Part shown: one piece after another, positions 7,140 to 15,254 of the stretch
Position numbering within the stretch: position 1 is the first letter of the stretch
How the letters are laid out: the number at the start of each line of letters is the position of its first letter
Assembly: GCA_031404635.1 (NCBI GenBank)
Contig: JANNHY010000093.1
Coordinates: 1-21,547 of the forward strand
DNA from: JAENVT01 sp031404635
GTDB taxonomy: Bacteria; Actinomycetota; Acidimicrobiia; Acidimicrobiales; Ilumatobacteraceae
Length of the DNA stretch: 21,547 nt
Reading direction: 5' to 3'
Made by a program: the position numbers and the translations under genes
The notes under the pieces: generated by a model
The model's input: only the letters and a program-made list of their open reading frames with translations
The model's database searches: none
What the model was told of the DNA's origin: nothing

Positions 7140-8036
7140 TCAGGCCAGTGAGCGCAGGCCGACGCCCAACTCGGTCCATGGCGCCCAGGCCAGGTGAATA
7201 CGCGCCCGAATCGGCGAGACCGCAAACCGGGAGATGTCGTTGGTACGTCTCGGTGCGCTGATCGGAGTCGGCGCGCCAGGGCCGGCCATCATCGTCCACA
7301 GATCACGAATCGCCGTGCTGATTCCCGAGCCGATGTTGACCACCAACCCACCCCCACGGCCGCCCGCTCGAACAAGCGCGTCAACGGCGTCGTCGACGTA
7401 CAGGAAGTCGCGGGTCTGACGGCCGTCACCGTGCATCTGTGGACTGGTGCCACTGCGCAGCGCGTGCGCAAACGAGCCGACCACCCCACCGTCGCGGCGC
7501 TGCCGGGGCCCGTAGACGGTACTAACCGCCAGCGCGGTGAACTCCACGGTGTGATCAGCCCGATACAGATTGAGCAGATCGACCACGGCCTTGGCAACGA
7601 CCCCATGCAGCCCTACCGGGTTCCAGGCATGGCCCTCCTTGATAGGAAGGTCGCGCAGCGGCACTTCGCCATACAGCGCTGCCGCAGGCAGAGTGGTGAC
7701 CACCTTGGCATCTTGCTGTCGTGCTGCTTCCAACACCGCAATCATGCCCTGCATGGCGCGCCCGGCCTGAGCAGCGGCGCCACGGCCTGGGGGCAACCAG
7801 GCCAGGTGATACACAACGTCCGGCGGATGCCTCGCCGCCAGCGCGGAGAACTCGTCGGCAAGCACATCGAGTGTGTGAATCTTCATGGCACCACCGGCGG
7901 CTCGCGCATCGGCCAAGTTGGCCAGCGAACCGCTCGACAGATCATCGACGACGTCGACGGTGTTGCCCTCGGCGATCAGGCGATCGACGAGGTGCGAGCC
8001 GAGGAACCCGGCACCGCCGACGACCAGTGTGTTCAC
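7140..8036 (-). CDS. NAD-dependent epimerase/dehydratase-like SDR lacking catalytic Ser and Tyr
   Basis: 298 aa extended SDR resembling UDP-glucose 4-epimerase. The Rossmann motif GGAGFLG (7-13), the acidic end of beta-2 (DDLSSG, 31-36), HLAW (77-80) and the substrate-side RDFLYVDDAVDAL are all present. The active site is unusual: the Ser/Thr of the SxxxYG motif is Ala in LPAAALYG (116-123), and the YxxxK motif reads NPVGLHGVVAK (139-149), with His at the expected Tyr and one extra residue before Lys149. It may be a non-catalytic or mechanistically different nucleotide-sugar binding protein. The start is GTG 8036, overlapping the ManB stop as GTGA, so it is the third gene of the unit 9894-9034-8036. 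A nucleotide-sugar substrate, perhaps GDP-linked, is inferred from context only. Confidence 0.87.
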   Translation of the reverse strand: MNTLVVGGAGFLGSHLVDRLIAEGNTVDVVDDLSSGSLANLADARAAGGAMKIHTLDVLADEFSALAARHPPDVVYHLAWLPPGRGAAAQAGRAMQGMIAVLEAARQQDAKVVTTLPAAALYGEVPLRDLPIKEGHAWNPVGLHGVVAKAVVDLLNLYRADHTVEFTALAVSTVYGPRQRRDGGVVGSFAHALRSGTSPQMHGDGRQTRDFLYVDDAVDALVRAGGRGGGLVVNIGSGISTAIRDLWTMMAGPGAPTPISAPRRTNDISRFAVSPIRARIHLAWAPWTELGVGLRSLA

Positions 8037-9034
8037 GTCGCGTCGGCGGGTCGGTATTCGTCAGACACATGTTCTCCTGCAGCGACTCGACCGTGCAGGC
8101 CGATCACGCTGTGAGTGACATTGGCACCCTCGCCGATCTTGCCCATCACCACCGAGTTTGCCACCGTGGCCCGCTCGTCGACGACGGCGACCGGCAACAG
8201 CACCGAGTCCGTGATCGTGGCAAGGGCGGCCACCGTTACGCCGTCGGCGACCATGCTGCGTGTCACGTGCGCAGCGGGATCGACACGGGCTCCGTCGTGT
8301 ACCGCGACACACGTGTGATCGCGTCGTATGCCGTCGAGCAGGTCGAGATTGGCTTGCAGATACAGATCGGGGCTGCCCGTGTCGATCCAGTAGTCGTCGG
8401 TCGCCATTGCGAACAGGCGCCGGCGGGCGATCACCTCGGGAAACGTGACTCGCTCGATCGAGACCTTGCGACCGGCGGGGATGAGTTGCAGTATCGAGGG
8501 CTCCAGCACGTAGGTGCCGGCACTGATCTGGTTGCTCGGCGCCGTGCCGGGTGCCGGCTTCTCCACGAACCGCTCGACCCGGCCGTCGTCGTCGGTGGCA
8601 ACGACTCCGAACGACGAAGGGTCATCGACACCGACCAAATGGATGGTCGCCTCTGCGGAGTGCCGGCGATGGAACGAGACGAGTGCCGCAATGTCGAGAT
8701 CGGTGAGAACGTCGCCGTTGGCGACCACGAACGTGTCGTCGATGCCACTGAAGTCGGCCGCAAACCTGATCGCGCCGGCGGTGTCGAGCGGTTCGGGCTC
8801 GACCGCGTATTGCAGAACGACACCATTGCAGTCTCCGCTCGGGAAGGCCTCGACGAACGGCTCGGGTTTGAAGCCGAGCGCCAAGGTGACTTCAGTGACG
8901 CCGCCCCGGGCCAGGTTGTCGACAAGCCGCTCGATGATCGGGACATGACCGACGGGAAGCATCGGCTTCGGTGTAGTCAGAGTGAGGGGTCGCAGGCGAG
9001 TACCGAATCCGCCGACCAGGACGACGGCGCGCAT
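8033..9034 (-). CDS. manB: Mannose-1-phosphate guanylyltransferase (GDP-mannose pyrophosphorylase), ManB type
   Basis: 333 aa. The enzyme makes GDP-mannose from mannose-1-phosphate and GTP. The nucleotidyltransferase domain opens with LVGGFGTRLRPLT (6-18) and PKPMLPVG (22-29); NGDVL (about 105-109) carries the metal Asp, and VEKP and ISAGTYVLE follow. GRKVSIERVTFPEVI closely parallels the corresponding segment of M. tuberculosis ManB (Rv3264c), which favours mannose-1-P over glucose-1-P. From about residue 245 the chain has hexapeptide-like repeats (VADGV, MGKIGEGANV) consistent with a left-handed beta-helix tail. The symbol follows mycobacterial usage; in enterobacteria manB denotes phosphomannomutase. 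ATG 9034 shares one base with the upstream stop (TGATG), so translation is coupled. Product feeds Gmd and mannosyltransferases here. Confidence 0.9.
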   Translation of the reverse strand: MRAVVLVGGFGTRLRPLTLTTPKPMLPVGHVPIIERLVDNLARGGVTEVTLALGFKPEPFVEAFPSGDCNGVVLQYAVEPEPLDTAGAIRFAADFSGIDDTFVVANGDVLTDLDIAALVSFHRRHSAEATIHLVGVDDPSSFGVVATDDDGRVERFVEKPAPGTAPSNQISAGTYVLEPSILQLIPAGRKVSIERVTFPEVIARRRLFAMATDDYWIDTGSPDLYLQANLDLLDGIRRDHTCVAVHDGARVDPAAHVTRSMVADGVTVAALATITDSVLLPVAVVDERATVANSVVMGKIGEGANVTHSVIGLHGRVAAGEHVSDEYRPADAT

Positions 9035-9894
9035 CAGCCGCCTGTTGTGGCGGGCGCTGGAACCGTGGTGCTGGTCGACACCGGTTCGGTCGTCGCCACG
9101 CCGGAGCCGCCGACCGTCGTGTCACCTGTTGGCGTCGTCGACCCGGTTGCCCCACCGGCGAGCGAAGTCGTGGTGGCGATCACCGCCCCACCATCTGCGG
9201 CGCCGAGAGTTGGCAGCTCATCAGCCCAATCGGGCTGGGGCACGTCGGTGCCCTTTGGGACGACAGCGATGACGAACACCATCGCATCGTTGGTGATGCG
9301 AATGTTGGTGAAATCGGTGACGACGTCATGCGATTCGGTTTTGTTCAGAAAGCTGTCCCAGACGACGACCTTCAACTCGGTGTCTTTGCCGTCGCACTTG
9401 GTGTCTTCCGTCGACCACTTCTCGCCACCCTGGTCTTCGGGCATCACCAACTCGGTGTCGGTGAGCTTGATGTCGTACACATCGAGGTAGACGCCGAGCT
9501 TGGCCCGGTTGCCCGTCGCCCGCGTCGAGTTCGGGTGATAGTGGATGATCCCATCGCCGTGGCTGTGGATGCCGGTCAGCGAGAACTTCTCGTTGAGGAG
9601 CACCTGATTGCCGGCCGAGTCGATCCCACTTTCTTCCTTGGTGCCGGTGATCTTCGGCTGGAAGGTGTCGCACACATAGATGCCGAACGCGACATGCCAG
9701 TGGTCGTCGACCCCTGGAGCACCCGCGCCGCCGGACGGGCGGCTCTGGCGGCCGTAGACGATGGCGAGCAGACCGAGGACGACGACGAGGGCTACGGCAA
9801 TGGGAAAAATAGATCCGCCCTGGAAGCGGACCTTCTTGCCCTTACCCCGCGAGGCGAGTTTGGCAACTTTTTTGGCAGACGATGACGGAGCCAC
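9034..9894 (-). CDS. Membrane-anchored extracytoplasmic protein with His-rich motifs, unknown function
   Basis: 286 aa from GTG 9894. A Lys/Arg-rich N-terminus (1-24) precedes one hydrophobic helix (about 29-47), so the bulk is predicted outside the membrane. The exterior domain (60-230) contains HWH (65-67) and HSHGDGIIHYHP (110-121), dense in His and Asp as in metal sites, and two Cys (75 and one in DTKCDGK near 168) that could form a disulfide. The last 55 residues are a Thr/Ser/Gly/Pro-rich low-complexity tail ending at the C-terminus, like a wall-spanning or glycosylated linker. I do not recognise a named family; similar His-motif proteins seem common in Acidimicrobiia. It starts the unit with manB and the SDR gene, and a TAGCCT box lies 9 nt before its start. 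A role in glycan or metal handling at the envelope is inference. Confidence 0.82.
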   Translation of the reverse strand: MAPSSSAKKVAKLASRGKGKKVRFQGGSIFPIAVALVVVLGLLAIVYGRQSRPSGGAGAPGVDDHWHVAFGIYVCDTFQPKITGTKEESGIDSAGNQVLLNEKFSLTGIHSHGDGIIHYHPNSTRATGNRAKLGVYLDVYDIKLTDTELVMPEDQGGEKWSTEDTKCDGKDTELKVVVWDSFLNKTESHDVVTDFTNIRITNDAMVFVIAVVPKGTDVPQPDWADELPTLGAADGGAVIATTTSLAGGATGSTTPTGDTTVGGSGVATTEPVSTSTTVPAPATTGG

Positions 9895-9903
9895 GAAGAC
9901 GCG

Positions 9904-9909
9904 AGGCTA
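9904..9909 (-). promoter_or_regulatory. -10-like TAGCCT element of the His-rich protein-manB-SDR unit
   Basis: TAGCCT plus CG on the minus strand, exactly 9 nt before GTG 9894, in the 39-nt gap after the GT4 series. It suggests that this three-gene unit has its own leaderless promoter. Confidence 0.5.
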
Positions 9910-9933
9910 TCGCCTCCCCGCTTCAAAACTGGG

Positions 9934-11172
9934 TCATCGGCGCTGGTTCAACTCGACAATCAGGTCGGCATAGGCCTGAGCAACGGACCTCGGCGACGCC
10001 GCTCGTTCCACCCACCGTCGCCCGGCAACTCCCATTTCCTGGCGTCGTCCGGCGTCGGCGGCCATGCGTTCGAGCGCACGCCGGAAGGCAACAGGGTCGT
10101 CGGGGGGCACGCATACTCCCCCGCCCGACTCGGCCAGGATTCGCGGCACCTCCGTCCCGGGATCGATCGCCGCCAAGGCCGGACGACCTGCAGCCAGGAT
10201 GGAATATGTCTTCGACGGCACGCTGACTCGACCGAGACCGGCTTTTAGCGGCACGAGATGAATGTCGCCCGTTGCCAACACCTCGGCCAGACGATCACTC
10301 GGCTGGTAGCCCGAGAAGCGCACGTTGCCCAACCCGTCGGCGCGTTCGCACAACGATGCTCGCGCCGCGCCGTCGCCGTTGATCAGGAAAGTCAGCGACG
10401 GCATCTCTCGCGCCGCGTCGACGACCATCTCCAACGACTGCGAGAAGCCGACGTTGCCCGCGTACAGCACCACCGTCTCGTCACCGATACCGAGTTGGCG
10501 ACGCAGTGCCGTCATCCGATCCATGGGACGAATCACCTCGGTGTCGACGAAGTTGGGGATCACCCGGATATCGCCTCGCTTCGATCGACGCACCTTGCCG
10601 GCGACGTTGTCGCCCAGATCGCTGCTGAGCACCGTGACCGCTGCGGCGCGGCGGTAGCTGACCCTCTCCAGCCACTTGGCCATGGCGATGATCCATTTGT
10701 TGGTGATCGCCCCCGTTTCCACCGCAGCGTCGGGGAACACGTCTTGGATGTTGAAGACCAGCGGGCCGCGCCGAATCATGTGGGTTCCCCATCCGGTGAG
10801 ACCCAGGGTCAGAGGTGGCGACATGGCGATGACCGCATCGACCCGACCGCCACGCAGCGATGTCAACCCTGCAAGGACACTGAAGCCGACGAACCCCGCC
10901 GCCCGGCGAACCAGATTCCGCTTGTCGCTGCCCGGGAACGGATTCACCCGGGTGATCGACCCCCATTCTGTCGTCTCCCGCCTCGCCCACTTGCCCTTCC
11001 AGCCAGATTCCAAGGCATGTCCGCGATACCACGGCAGCGCCGTGACGACGTGCAACTCGTGGCCAAGGGCGGCGAGTTCGGTGACGATCCGAGTCATCAC
11101 CTCACCAGTCGGCGCCGTGTCGGGGGCAAAATGCGGACACAGAACAGCGATACGCAGTCGGGCGGTGGTCAA
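9934..11172 (-). CDS. Glycosyltransferase family 4, WcaI/WbuB-like
   Basis: 412 aa. The N-terminal domain begins LRIAVLCPHFAPDTAPTGEV, the strand-loop typical of WcaI/WbuB sugar transferases, and continues with NIQDVFPDAAVETG (about 140-153), another hallmark of that group. The donor domain has IPNFVDTEVIRP, YAGNVGFSQSLE and the sugar-nucleotide region PSKTYSILAAGRPALAAIDPG. WbuB homologues transfer fucose-type or N-acetylfucosamine-type residues to polyprenyl-linked glycans, which would fit a GDP-6-deoxysugar supply, though the donor is not decided by sequence. The start is inferred as TTG 11172, giving a 4-nt TTGA overlap with the upstream stop and a GGAG site 5 nt before it. The open frame continues upstream to 11604, but only inside the neighbouring gene. 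The next in-frame ATG would remove the first Rossmann strand. Confidence 0.88.
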   Translation of the reverse strand: MTTARLRIAVLCPHFAPDTAPTGEVMTRIVTELAALGHELHVVTALPWYRGHALESGWKGKWARRETTEWGSITRVNPFPGSDKRNLVRRAAGFVGFSVLAGLTSLRGGRVDAVIAMSPPLTLGLTGWGTHMIRRGPLVFNIQDVFPDAAVETGAITNKWIIAMAKWLERVSYRRAAAVTVLSSDLGDNVAGKVRRSKRGDIRVIPNFVDTEVIRPMDRMTALRRQLGIGDETVVLYAGNVGFSQSLEMVVDAAREMPSLTFLINGDGAARASLCERADGLGNVRFSGYQPSDRLAEVLATGDIHLVPLKAGLGRVSVPSKTYSILAAGRPALAAIDPGTEVPRILAESGGGVCVPPDDPVAFRRALERMAADAGRRQEMGVAGRRWVERAASPRSVAQAYADLIVELNQRR

Positions 11173-12272
11173 GAATGCTCCAACGCCGCTGTGTAAACAA
11201 CGGCCAATGCTGCGCCGGAAGCCCGAGCAGTAAACGCCGCAGCCCTTTCGAGCCCGGCCGCGATCATCGTTGTGCGGTCGCGCTCGACTCGAGCGAGAGC
11301 ATCGGCCCAGGCATCGGTAACCAGCGGCAGTACAAGACCGGCGCCATCGACAATTGCCGGGATGCACGTCGAGTCGGAAGCGATGACCGGGCAACCGAGA
11401 GCCATCGCCTCGATCAGCGGCGCTCCGAATCCCTCGTACTGGCTCGGAAAGACCATCGCCGCGGCCATCTTCAGCAATCCGTTGCGGTCTGCTGCTGAAA
11501 CCCTGCCGAGGCGACGAATTCGCGGATCCGTCGCCGACTGCACGGCACGTTCGGCGGTGCCGGTTCCCCCGATGAGAACGAGCCGCAGATCGGGGTCGCG
11601 CCATTTCGATGCCAACAGATCGATCAGGAACGCATGGTTCTTGTGGCGATGGGTCACCGCCGGGTACACGATGACCGGTCCGTTGCCGAGCGAATTTCGA
11701 TGGCGCAACTCGGCCTCGCCCGTGACGAGCGACAACAGGTCGGGCTCGAACCCGTGTGGTACCACGGTGACGCTCGACGGCTCGACACCGAAGGCGTCGA
11801 TCACCGAGGCACGCACGTACTCACTCGGCACGGCCACCATCGTCGCCCGGCGCACCGACCGGCCGATCATTGCCGCCAGGTACATGCGCTTGGTCCGGCT
11901 GAAATAGTTCGGGTAAGTCCGATATTGCAGATCATGGATCGTCAGTACATACGGTCGGATCGCCCCGATCGGCGCCGTGCCGCCGCCATGGTGGCGCAGG
12001 TCAGCGGCCGACGTCTGCCGGCGGAACCAGGTGACCTCGTCGACGATCCGTCGAGCCCGCGATTCGCCGTCGAACGGAGCGACGATCGTCGCGAACAACT
12101 CGGTCAATTGACGATGGGCTTCGGCGAACCCGACGACTACGTAGAGCGTTGGTCGAATGTCCGGTGCCGCCTCGGCCAGCCCGAGCAACTGCCGCACGAG
12201 GTACTCCTCGGATCCACCGACGTCACCGGGCACGCACCACAGCAGGTTGACGGCGACTGCCGGATCAACCAT
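11169..12272 (-). CDS. Glycosyltransferase family 4
   Basis: 367 aa GT-B enzyme. The acceptor domain starts VAVNLLWCVPGDVGGSEEYL, with the Gly-Gly loop that binds the donor phosphate, followed by LTIHDLQYRTYPNYFS, common in mannosyltransferases of envelope clusters. The donor domain begins with VIVYPAVTHRHKNHAFLI and carries the EX7E motif YEGFGAPLIEAM, then CIPAIVDGAGLVL. Retaining chemistry with a nucleotide-diphospho sugar is expected; GDP-mannose is plausible from the gene neighbourhood. ATG 12272 shares a base with the stop of the preceding GT4 gene (TGATG) and has GGGAG about 7 nt upstream. Its own stop overlaps the following TTG start. The gene is thus the middle of three tightly coupled GT4 genes. 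Confidence 0.9.
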   Translation of the reverse strand: MVDPAVAVNLLWCVPGDVGGSEEYLVRQLLGLAEAAPDIRPTLYVVVGFAEAHRQLTELFATIVAPFDGESRARRIVDEVTWFRRQTSAADLRHHGGGTAPIGAIRPYVLTIHDLQYRTYPNYFSRTKRMYLAAMIGRSVRRATMVAVPSEYVRASVIDAFGVEPSSVTVVPHGFEPDLLSLVTGEAELRHRNSLGNGPVIVYPAVTHRHKNHAFLIDLLASKWRDPDLRLVLIGGTGTAERAVQSATDPRIRRLGRVSAADRNGLLKMAAAMVFPSQYEGFGAPLIEAMALGCPVIASDSTCIPAIVDGAGLVLPLVTDAWADALARVERDRTTMIAAGLERAAAFTARASGAALAVVYTAALEHS

Positions 12273-13372
12273 CAGCACAACTCCCGGTAGGCGGCTACCG
12301 TGAGTCGCGCAGTTTCTCCCCAGGTCGACTGCTCGACGCGAACCAGGCCACGAGACGACAACTCGTCTCGTCTGGCCGAGGCGTCGGTGATACCGCGGGC
12401 AATGTCACCCGCGTCACTCGGGTCGACGAGCACTGCTGCTCCGGCCGCCGTTTCCTCCGTCGCAGTCCCACTACTGGTGACGACCGGTGTTCCCTGCGCC
12501 ATCGCCTCCAGCACAGGCAGGCCGTACCCCTCGCGCTCGCTCGGGTAGCAGAAAACCTCTGCACCGGCGTACAGCCCGGACAGATCGGGGGCCGGCACGA
12601 AGCCGATGAATCTGACATCGCCGACGGATGGGACTTCTACGTCACCCCAACCAACGGCCCCGGCGACGATCAACGGCAGCGGATCCTCGAGAAGAGCCAC
12701 CGCCTCGACCAACCCGCGCAGATTCTTACGCGGCTCCACGGTGCCGACGAACAACAGGTAACGCTCCGGCAGCCGATACAACGCCCGCACCCGCGCCACG
12801 TCAGCGGCGTCGGCCCTGACCGCTTCGACACCCAGCGGCACGAGGCGCAGGCGATCCGCAGGCACTCCGGCCGCAACACTGTCATCCATCGTCGCCTGGC
12901 TGCTGCACAGCACGAGCTCGGCGCGCCGACGCACATGATCGAGGCTTCGCCGAAAGACGCTGTTACCTCGCCTGGTGAAGTGCGATCGATCGTGCAGAAA
13001 GGCGAGGTCGTGCAACGTGACCACCAGCGGCGCATCCGTCGCGCAAGGAATCAAGGTTGTGGCGTGGGCGACGTCGACTCGGCCGGTGGCACGTTCGACC
13101 TTGGGCCAGTCTCGGCGCAACCACAGTTCGTAGAGCAAAGGCCCGCCAACGGGAAGGTGGGCGATCGGAATGGCCGGCGACCACGGTTCGCTGGGCACAT
13201 GGCGGTGACGTCCGGCTACACCGAGCAGGGTCACGTCGTGCTCTGCGCCCATCGCTTCGGCGATGCGCATCGCGGCAACACCGGTGCCGCCCGGCACTCG
13301 ATGCCAGCACTGTTCCAGTGTGTAGGCGACACGCACGGCCTCAATCATGGCGCGGTCACGGCGTTTCGGCAT
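12272..13372 (-). CDS. Glycosyltransferase family 4
   Basis: 366 aa from ATG 13372; ATG 13348 (MIEAVRVAYTLEQ) would give 358 aa and is equally credible because neither has a clear ribosome site and the first eight residues are only basic. GT-B features: VAYTLEQCWHRVPGGTGVAA at the N-terminus with the donor-binding Gly loop, LVVTLHDLAFLHDRSHF, then the donor domain with FVGTVEPRKNLRGL and the acidic motif EREGYGLPVLEAMAQGTPVV. The sequence is closest in style to mannosyl/rhamnosyl-type GT4 enzymes of polysaccharide clusters. It begins a run of three coupled GT4 genes and lies only 21 nt after the NicX-like gene, so it may also receive read-through from the catabolic promoter at 15255-15271. 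Confidence 0.9.
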   Translation of the reverse strand: MPKRRDRAMIEAVRVAYTLEQCWHRVPGGTGVAAMRIAEAMGAEHDVTLLGVAGRHRHVPSEPWSPAIPIAHLPVGGPLLYELWLRRDWPKVERATGRVDVAHATTLIPCATDAPLVVTLHDLAFLHDRSHFTRRGNSVFRRSLDHVRRRAELVLCSSQATMDDSVAAGVPADRLRLVPLGVEAVRADAADVARVRALYRLPERYLLFVGTVEPRKNLRGLVEAVALLEDPLPLIVAGAVGWGDVEVPSVGDVRFIGFVPAPDLSGLYAGAEVFCYPSEREGYGLPVLEAMAQGTPVVTSSGTATEETAAGAAVLVDPSDAGDIARGITDASARRDELSSRGLVRVEQSTWGETARLTVAAYRELC

Positions 13373-13393
13373 ACCGCGACGCCCAGCAGCCGC

Positions 13394-14437
13394 CTACCGA
13401 GCACCTCGCAATTCTGTGACCAGCGCGCCGCTTTCGACAACCACAGCGCCGTCGAGCGAAACCGTGCAGTGCCGCAGCGGCAGGTCGAAGTGGCCGGCCG
13501 TGTACCGTCGGGCGATCTCGTTGGCACCGGTAGAAAACAGAAAGTTGCCGGCGTGGGCGCGGGCCTCTGTGCCCCACGTTTCGCGGCGGTCGTACAGCTC
13601 GACGGTCTCCCAGCGCGCGGCCTCGTTCATGCCCCAACCAACATGGCTGGTCGCGTAGCTCGCCCGGTCACCGAACGAGGCCAGGTACGAACGGAACAGC
13701 TGAGCGTCGACGCCGTTTCCGCCGACCTCGGTGACGTAGTCGTCGACGATGGTCAACTCGATCGGTGACTCGACGATCCGGTTGAACGTCAGGTTCAGGT
13801 CGCCGGCGGCCATTACCAGCGTGCCGTTGACAGTGTTCGCCGCTGGGAAGGCGATCACCAGACCACCCGGCCAGTGAGCAATCGACCCCGGCCCGGTGGT
13901 GGCGCCCGTCGACCCTGCTGTGAACGCACCTGCGAGGTGGACGGTGAGGTCGGTTCCAGCGTCACTGGTCACGCGCATCACGTTGGCGCGGCGCAGCAAG
14001 TCATGGGCGACTCCTACACGGCGCGGCAGATCGGTGTCCCATCCCAAGCGTTCGAAGGTGTCGGGATGCTCGTTGGAGATCATCAAGACCCGAGCACCGC
14101 CGCCGAGGATCTGACCGAGCTCCGGTGCGTGCAGCAGCCCTTCTACGGTGCAGTCGATCACCAGCGCCGCCGCCGCCAAGGCGGCGATGACTCCGGGGTT
14201 TCCGGCAATCGCCGGGGAGGCGCCTGTCGAGCGGATCGGAACGGGGTGGGCGGATGCCGGTGTCGCGACGACGACATCGAAGACGCGGCCACCCAGCGAC
14301 TGGGCGGCGAGTCGCGCCGTTTCGACGAGTACATGACGGCTCTGTGATTCGCTGAGCAGCGCCACGATCTCACCGTCGACGAGGCCGCAGCGGGTGAAGT
14401 GTTCGGCGAATGCTGTGATGTATCGCCACTCCGTCAT
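13394..14437 (-). CDS. NicX-like Fe(II) dioxygenase (2,5-dihydroxypyridine 5,6-dioxygenase family)
   Basis: 347 aa, matching the roughly 350 aa of NicX from Pseudomonas putida. NicX opens 2,5-dihydroxypyridine to N-formylmaleamate; the fold is related to M29 aminopeptidases, so automatic annotation may say leucyl aminopeptidase. Similarity to NicX as I remember it is strongest at the C-terminus: SHVGWGM (264-270), ARAHAGNFLFSTGAN and GHFDLPLRHC (315-324). His265, His316 and Asp318 correspond to the three reported iron ligands of NicX (His265, His318, Asp320). EGLLHAPELGQIL (100-112) and AHWPGG also align. The actual substrate may be another hydroxylated N-heterocycle. ATG 14437 overlaps the hydrolase stop (ATGA) with GGAG upstream, so the two enzymes are translationally coupled and probably act in sequence. 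Confidence 0.85.
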   Translation of the reverse strand: MTEWRYITAFAEHFTRCGLVDGEIVALLSESQSRHVLVETARLAAQSLGGRVFDVVVATPASAHPVPIRSTGASPAIAGNPGVIAALAAAALVIDCTVEGLLHAPELGQILGGGARVLMISNEHPDTFERLGWDTDLPRRVGVAHDLLRRANVMRVTSDAGTDLTVHLAGAFTAGSTGATTGPGSIAHWPGGLVIAFPAANTVNGTLVMAAGDLNLTFNRIVESPIELTIVDDYVTEVGGNGVDAQLFRSYLASFGDRASYATSHVGWGMNEAARWETVELYDRRETWGTEARAHAGNFLFSTGANEIARRYTAGHFDLPLRHCTVSLDGAVVVESGALVTELRGAR

Positions 14438-15225
14438 ACCCGCTCCATCTGTTCCTCGAGGCACTGGTTGACAGCGTCGGGCGCTTCGGCGTTGAGCAGA
14501 TGCCCGGCCTGCGGGACAACCACCAGCCGGGCGTGCGGTATCAAGTCGGCGAGAGCGAAGGCGTAGGCGACCGGGGTCTCCTGATCGAGTTCACCGACCA
14601 TGCACAACGTCGGCGCGGCAATCGTCGGCAACAACGCCCGGCTGTCGTGGGTGACAAGGCAATCGATCGAGCTCCGCATCGCCCTACCGGGCACCCGGGC
14701 CATCGCCGCCCGCTGGCCGGCCATTGCCTCCGACGAGATGTGCGAGCCGGCGATCGAGGCGAGCAGTTGGTCGGCGAAGTCGACCGGTTCACGCCCGTCG
14801 TCGAGCGCGGCCAACCGCGCGGCGCGCCATTGGTCGGGGGTGCTGCCGTCGAGGCCGAATGCCGGGCTGGTCGACAATAGTGTCAAGCTCAGCACGCGCG
14901 ACGGATACCGAGCGGCGAAGTACTGGGCGATCATTCCACCGAATGAGATGCCGGCGACGTGCGCTGCCTCGGTACCGATGACATCGAGGAAGCCGGCCAC
15001 GGCATCGGCCAGCTTCGTGAAAGTGACCGCACCGCCGAGAGCCGACGACGCCCCGTACCCCGGCATGTCCCAGGCCACCACCCGATACACGCTCGCCAGA
15101 CCTGCCAGCTGCGGCTCCCACGACAGTCGGCTGCCGCCGAGGCCATGCAACAAGACGAGCACCGGTCCATCGCCCGACTCGCGCCACGCGAATCGCTGGC
15201 CGTCGAAGTCGGTTGGAGTGCTCAC
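14434..15225 (-). CDS. Alpha/beta-hydrolase, possible NicD-like deformylase or lactonase
   Basis: 263 aa with a complete alpha/beta-hydrolase active site: oxyanion motif LLHGLGG (26-32), nucleophile Ser94 in AGISFGG, Asp214 in GELDQETP and His242 in QAGHLLN. The overall sequence resembles 3-oxoadipate enol-lactonase and meta-cleavage hydrolases. In the nicotinate pathway the enzyme acting after NicX is NicD, an alpha/beta-hydrolase that removes formate from N-formylmaleamate; coupling to a NicX-like gene makes an equivalent second step likely, though this rests on context. GTG 15225 is preferred: a TTGACA -35 (15260-15255) and AAGACT -10 (15237-15232), 17 nt apart, place transcription at about this GTG, so the mRNA would be leaderless. 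The frame remains open upstream to 15345 but crosses the promoter. Confidence 0.88.
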   Translation of the reverse strand: MSTPTDFDGQRFAWRESGDGPVLVLLHGLGGSRLSWEPQLAGLASVYRVVAWDMPGYGASSALGGAVTFTKLADAVAGFLDVIGTEAAHVAGISFGGMIAQYFAARYPSRVLSLTLLSTSPAFGLDGSTPDQWRAARLAALDDGREPVDFADQLLASIAGSHISSEAMAGQRAAMARVPGRAMRSSIDCLVTHDSRALLPTIAAPTLCMVGELDQETPVAYAFALADLIPHARLVVVPQAGHLLNAEAPDAVNQCLEEQMERV

Positions 15226-15254
15226 CTGCTCAGTCTTCCCTGCTCTGAGCCATT

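Noticed and set aside
7721..9490. Plus-strand open frame of 589 codons
   Set aside because: It lies antisense to the SDR, manB and the start of the His-rich gene, whose families are clear. Its translation is Arg/Gly-rich without motifs, as expected of a GC-rich shadow frame.
11173..11604. In-frame extension of the WcaI-like gene
   Set aside because: It lies inside the neighbouring GT4 gene and has no GT sequence; TTG 11172 with GGAG and a 4-nt overlap is the better start.
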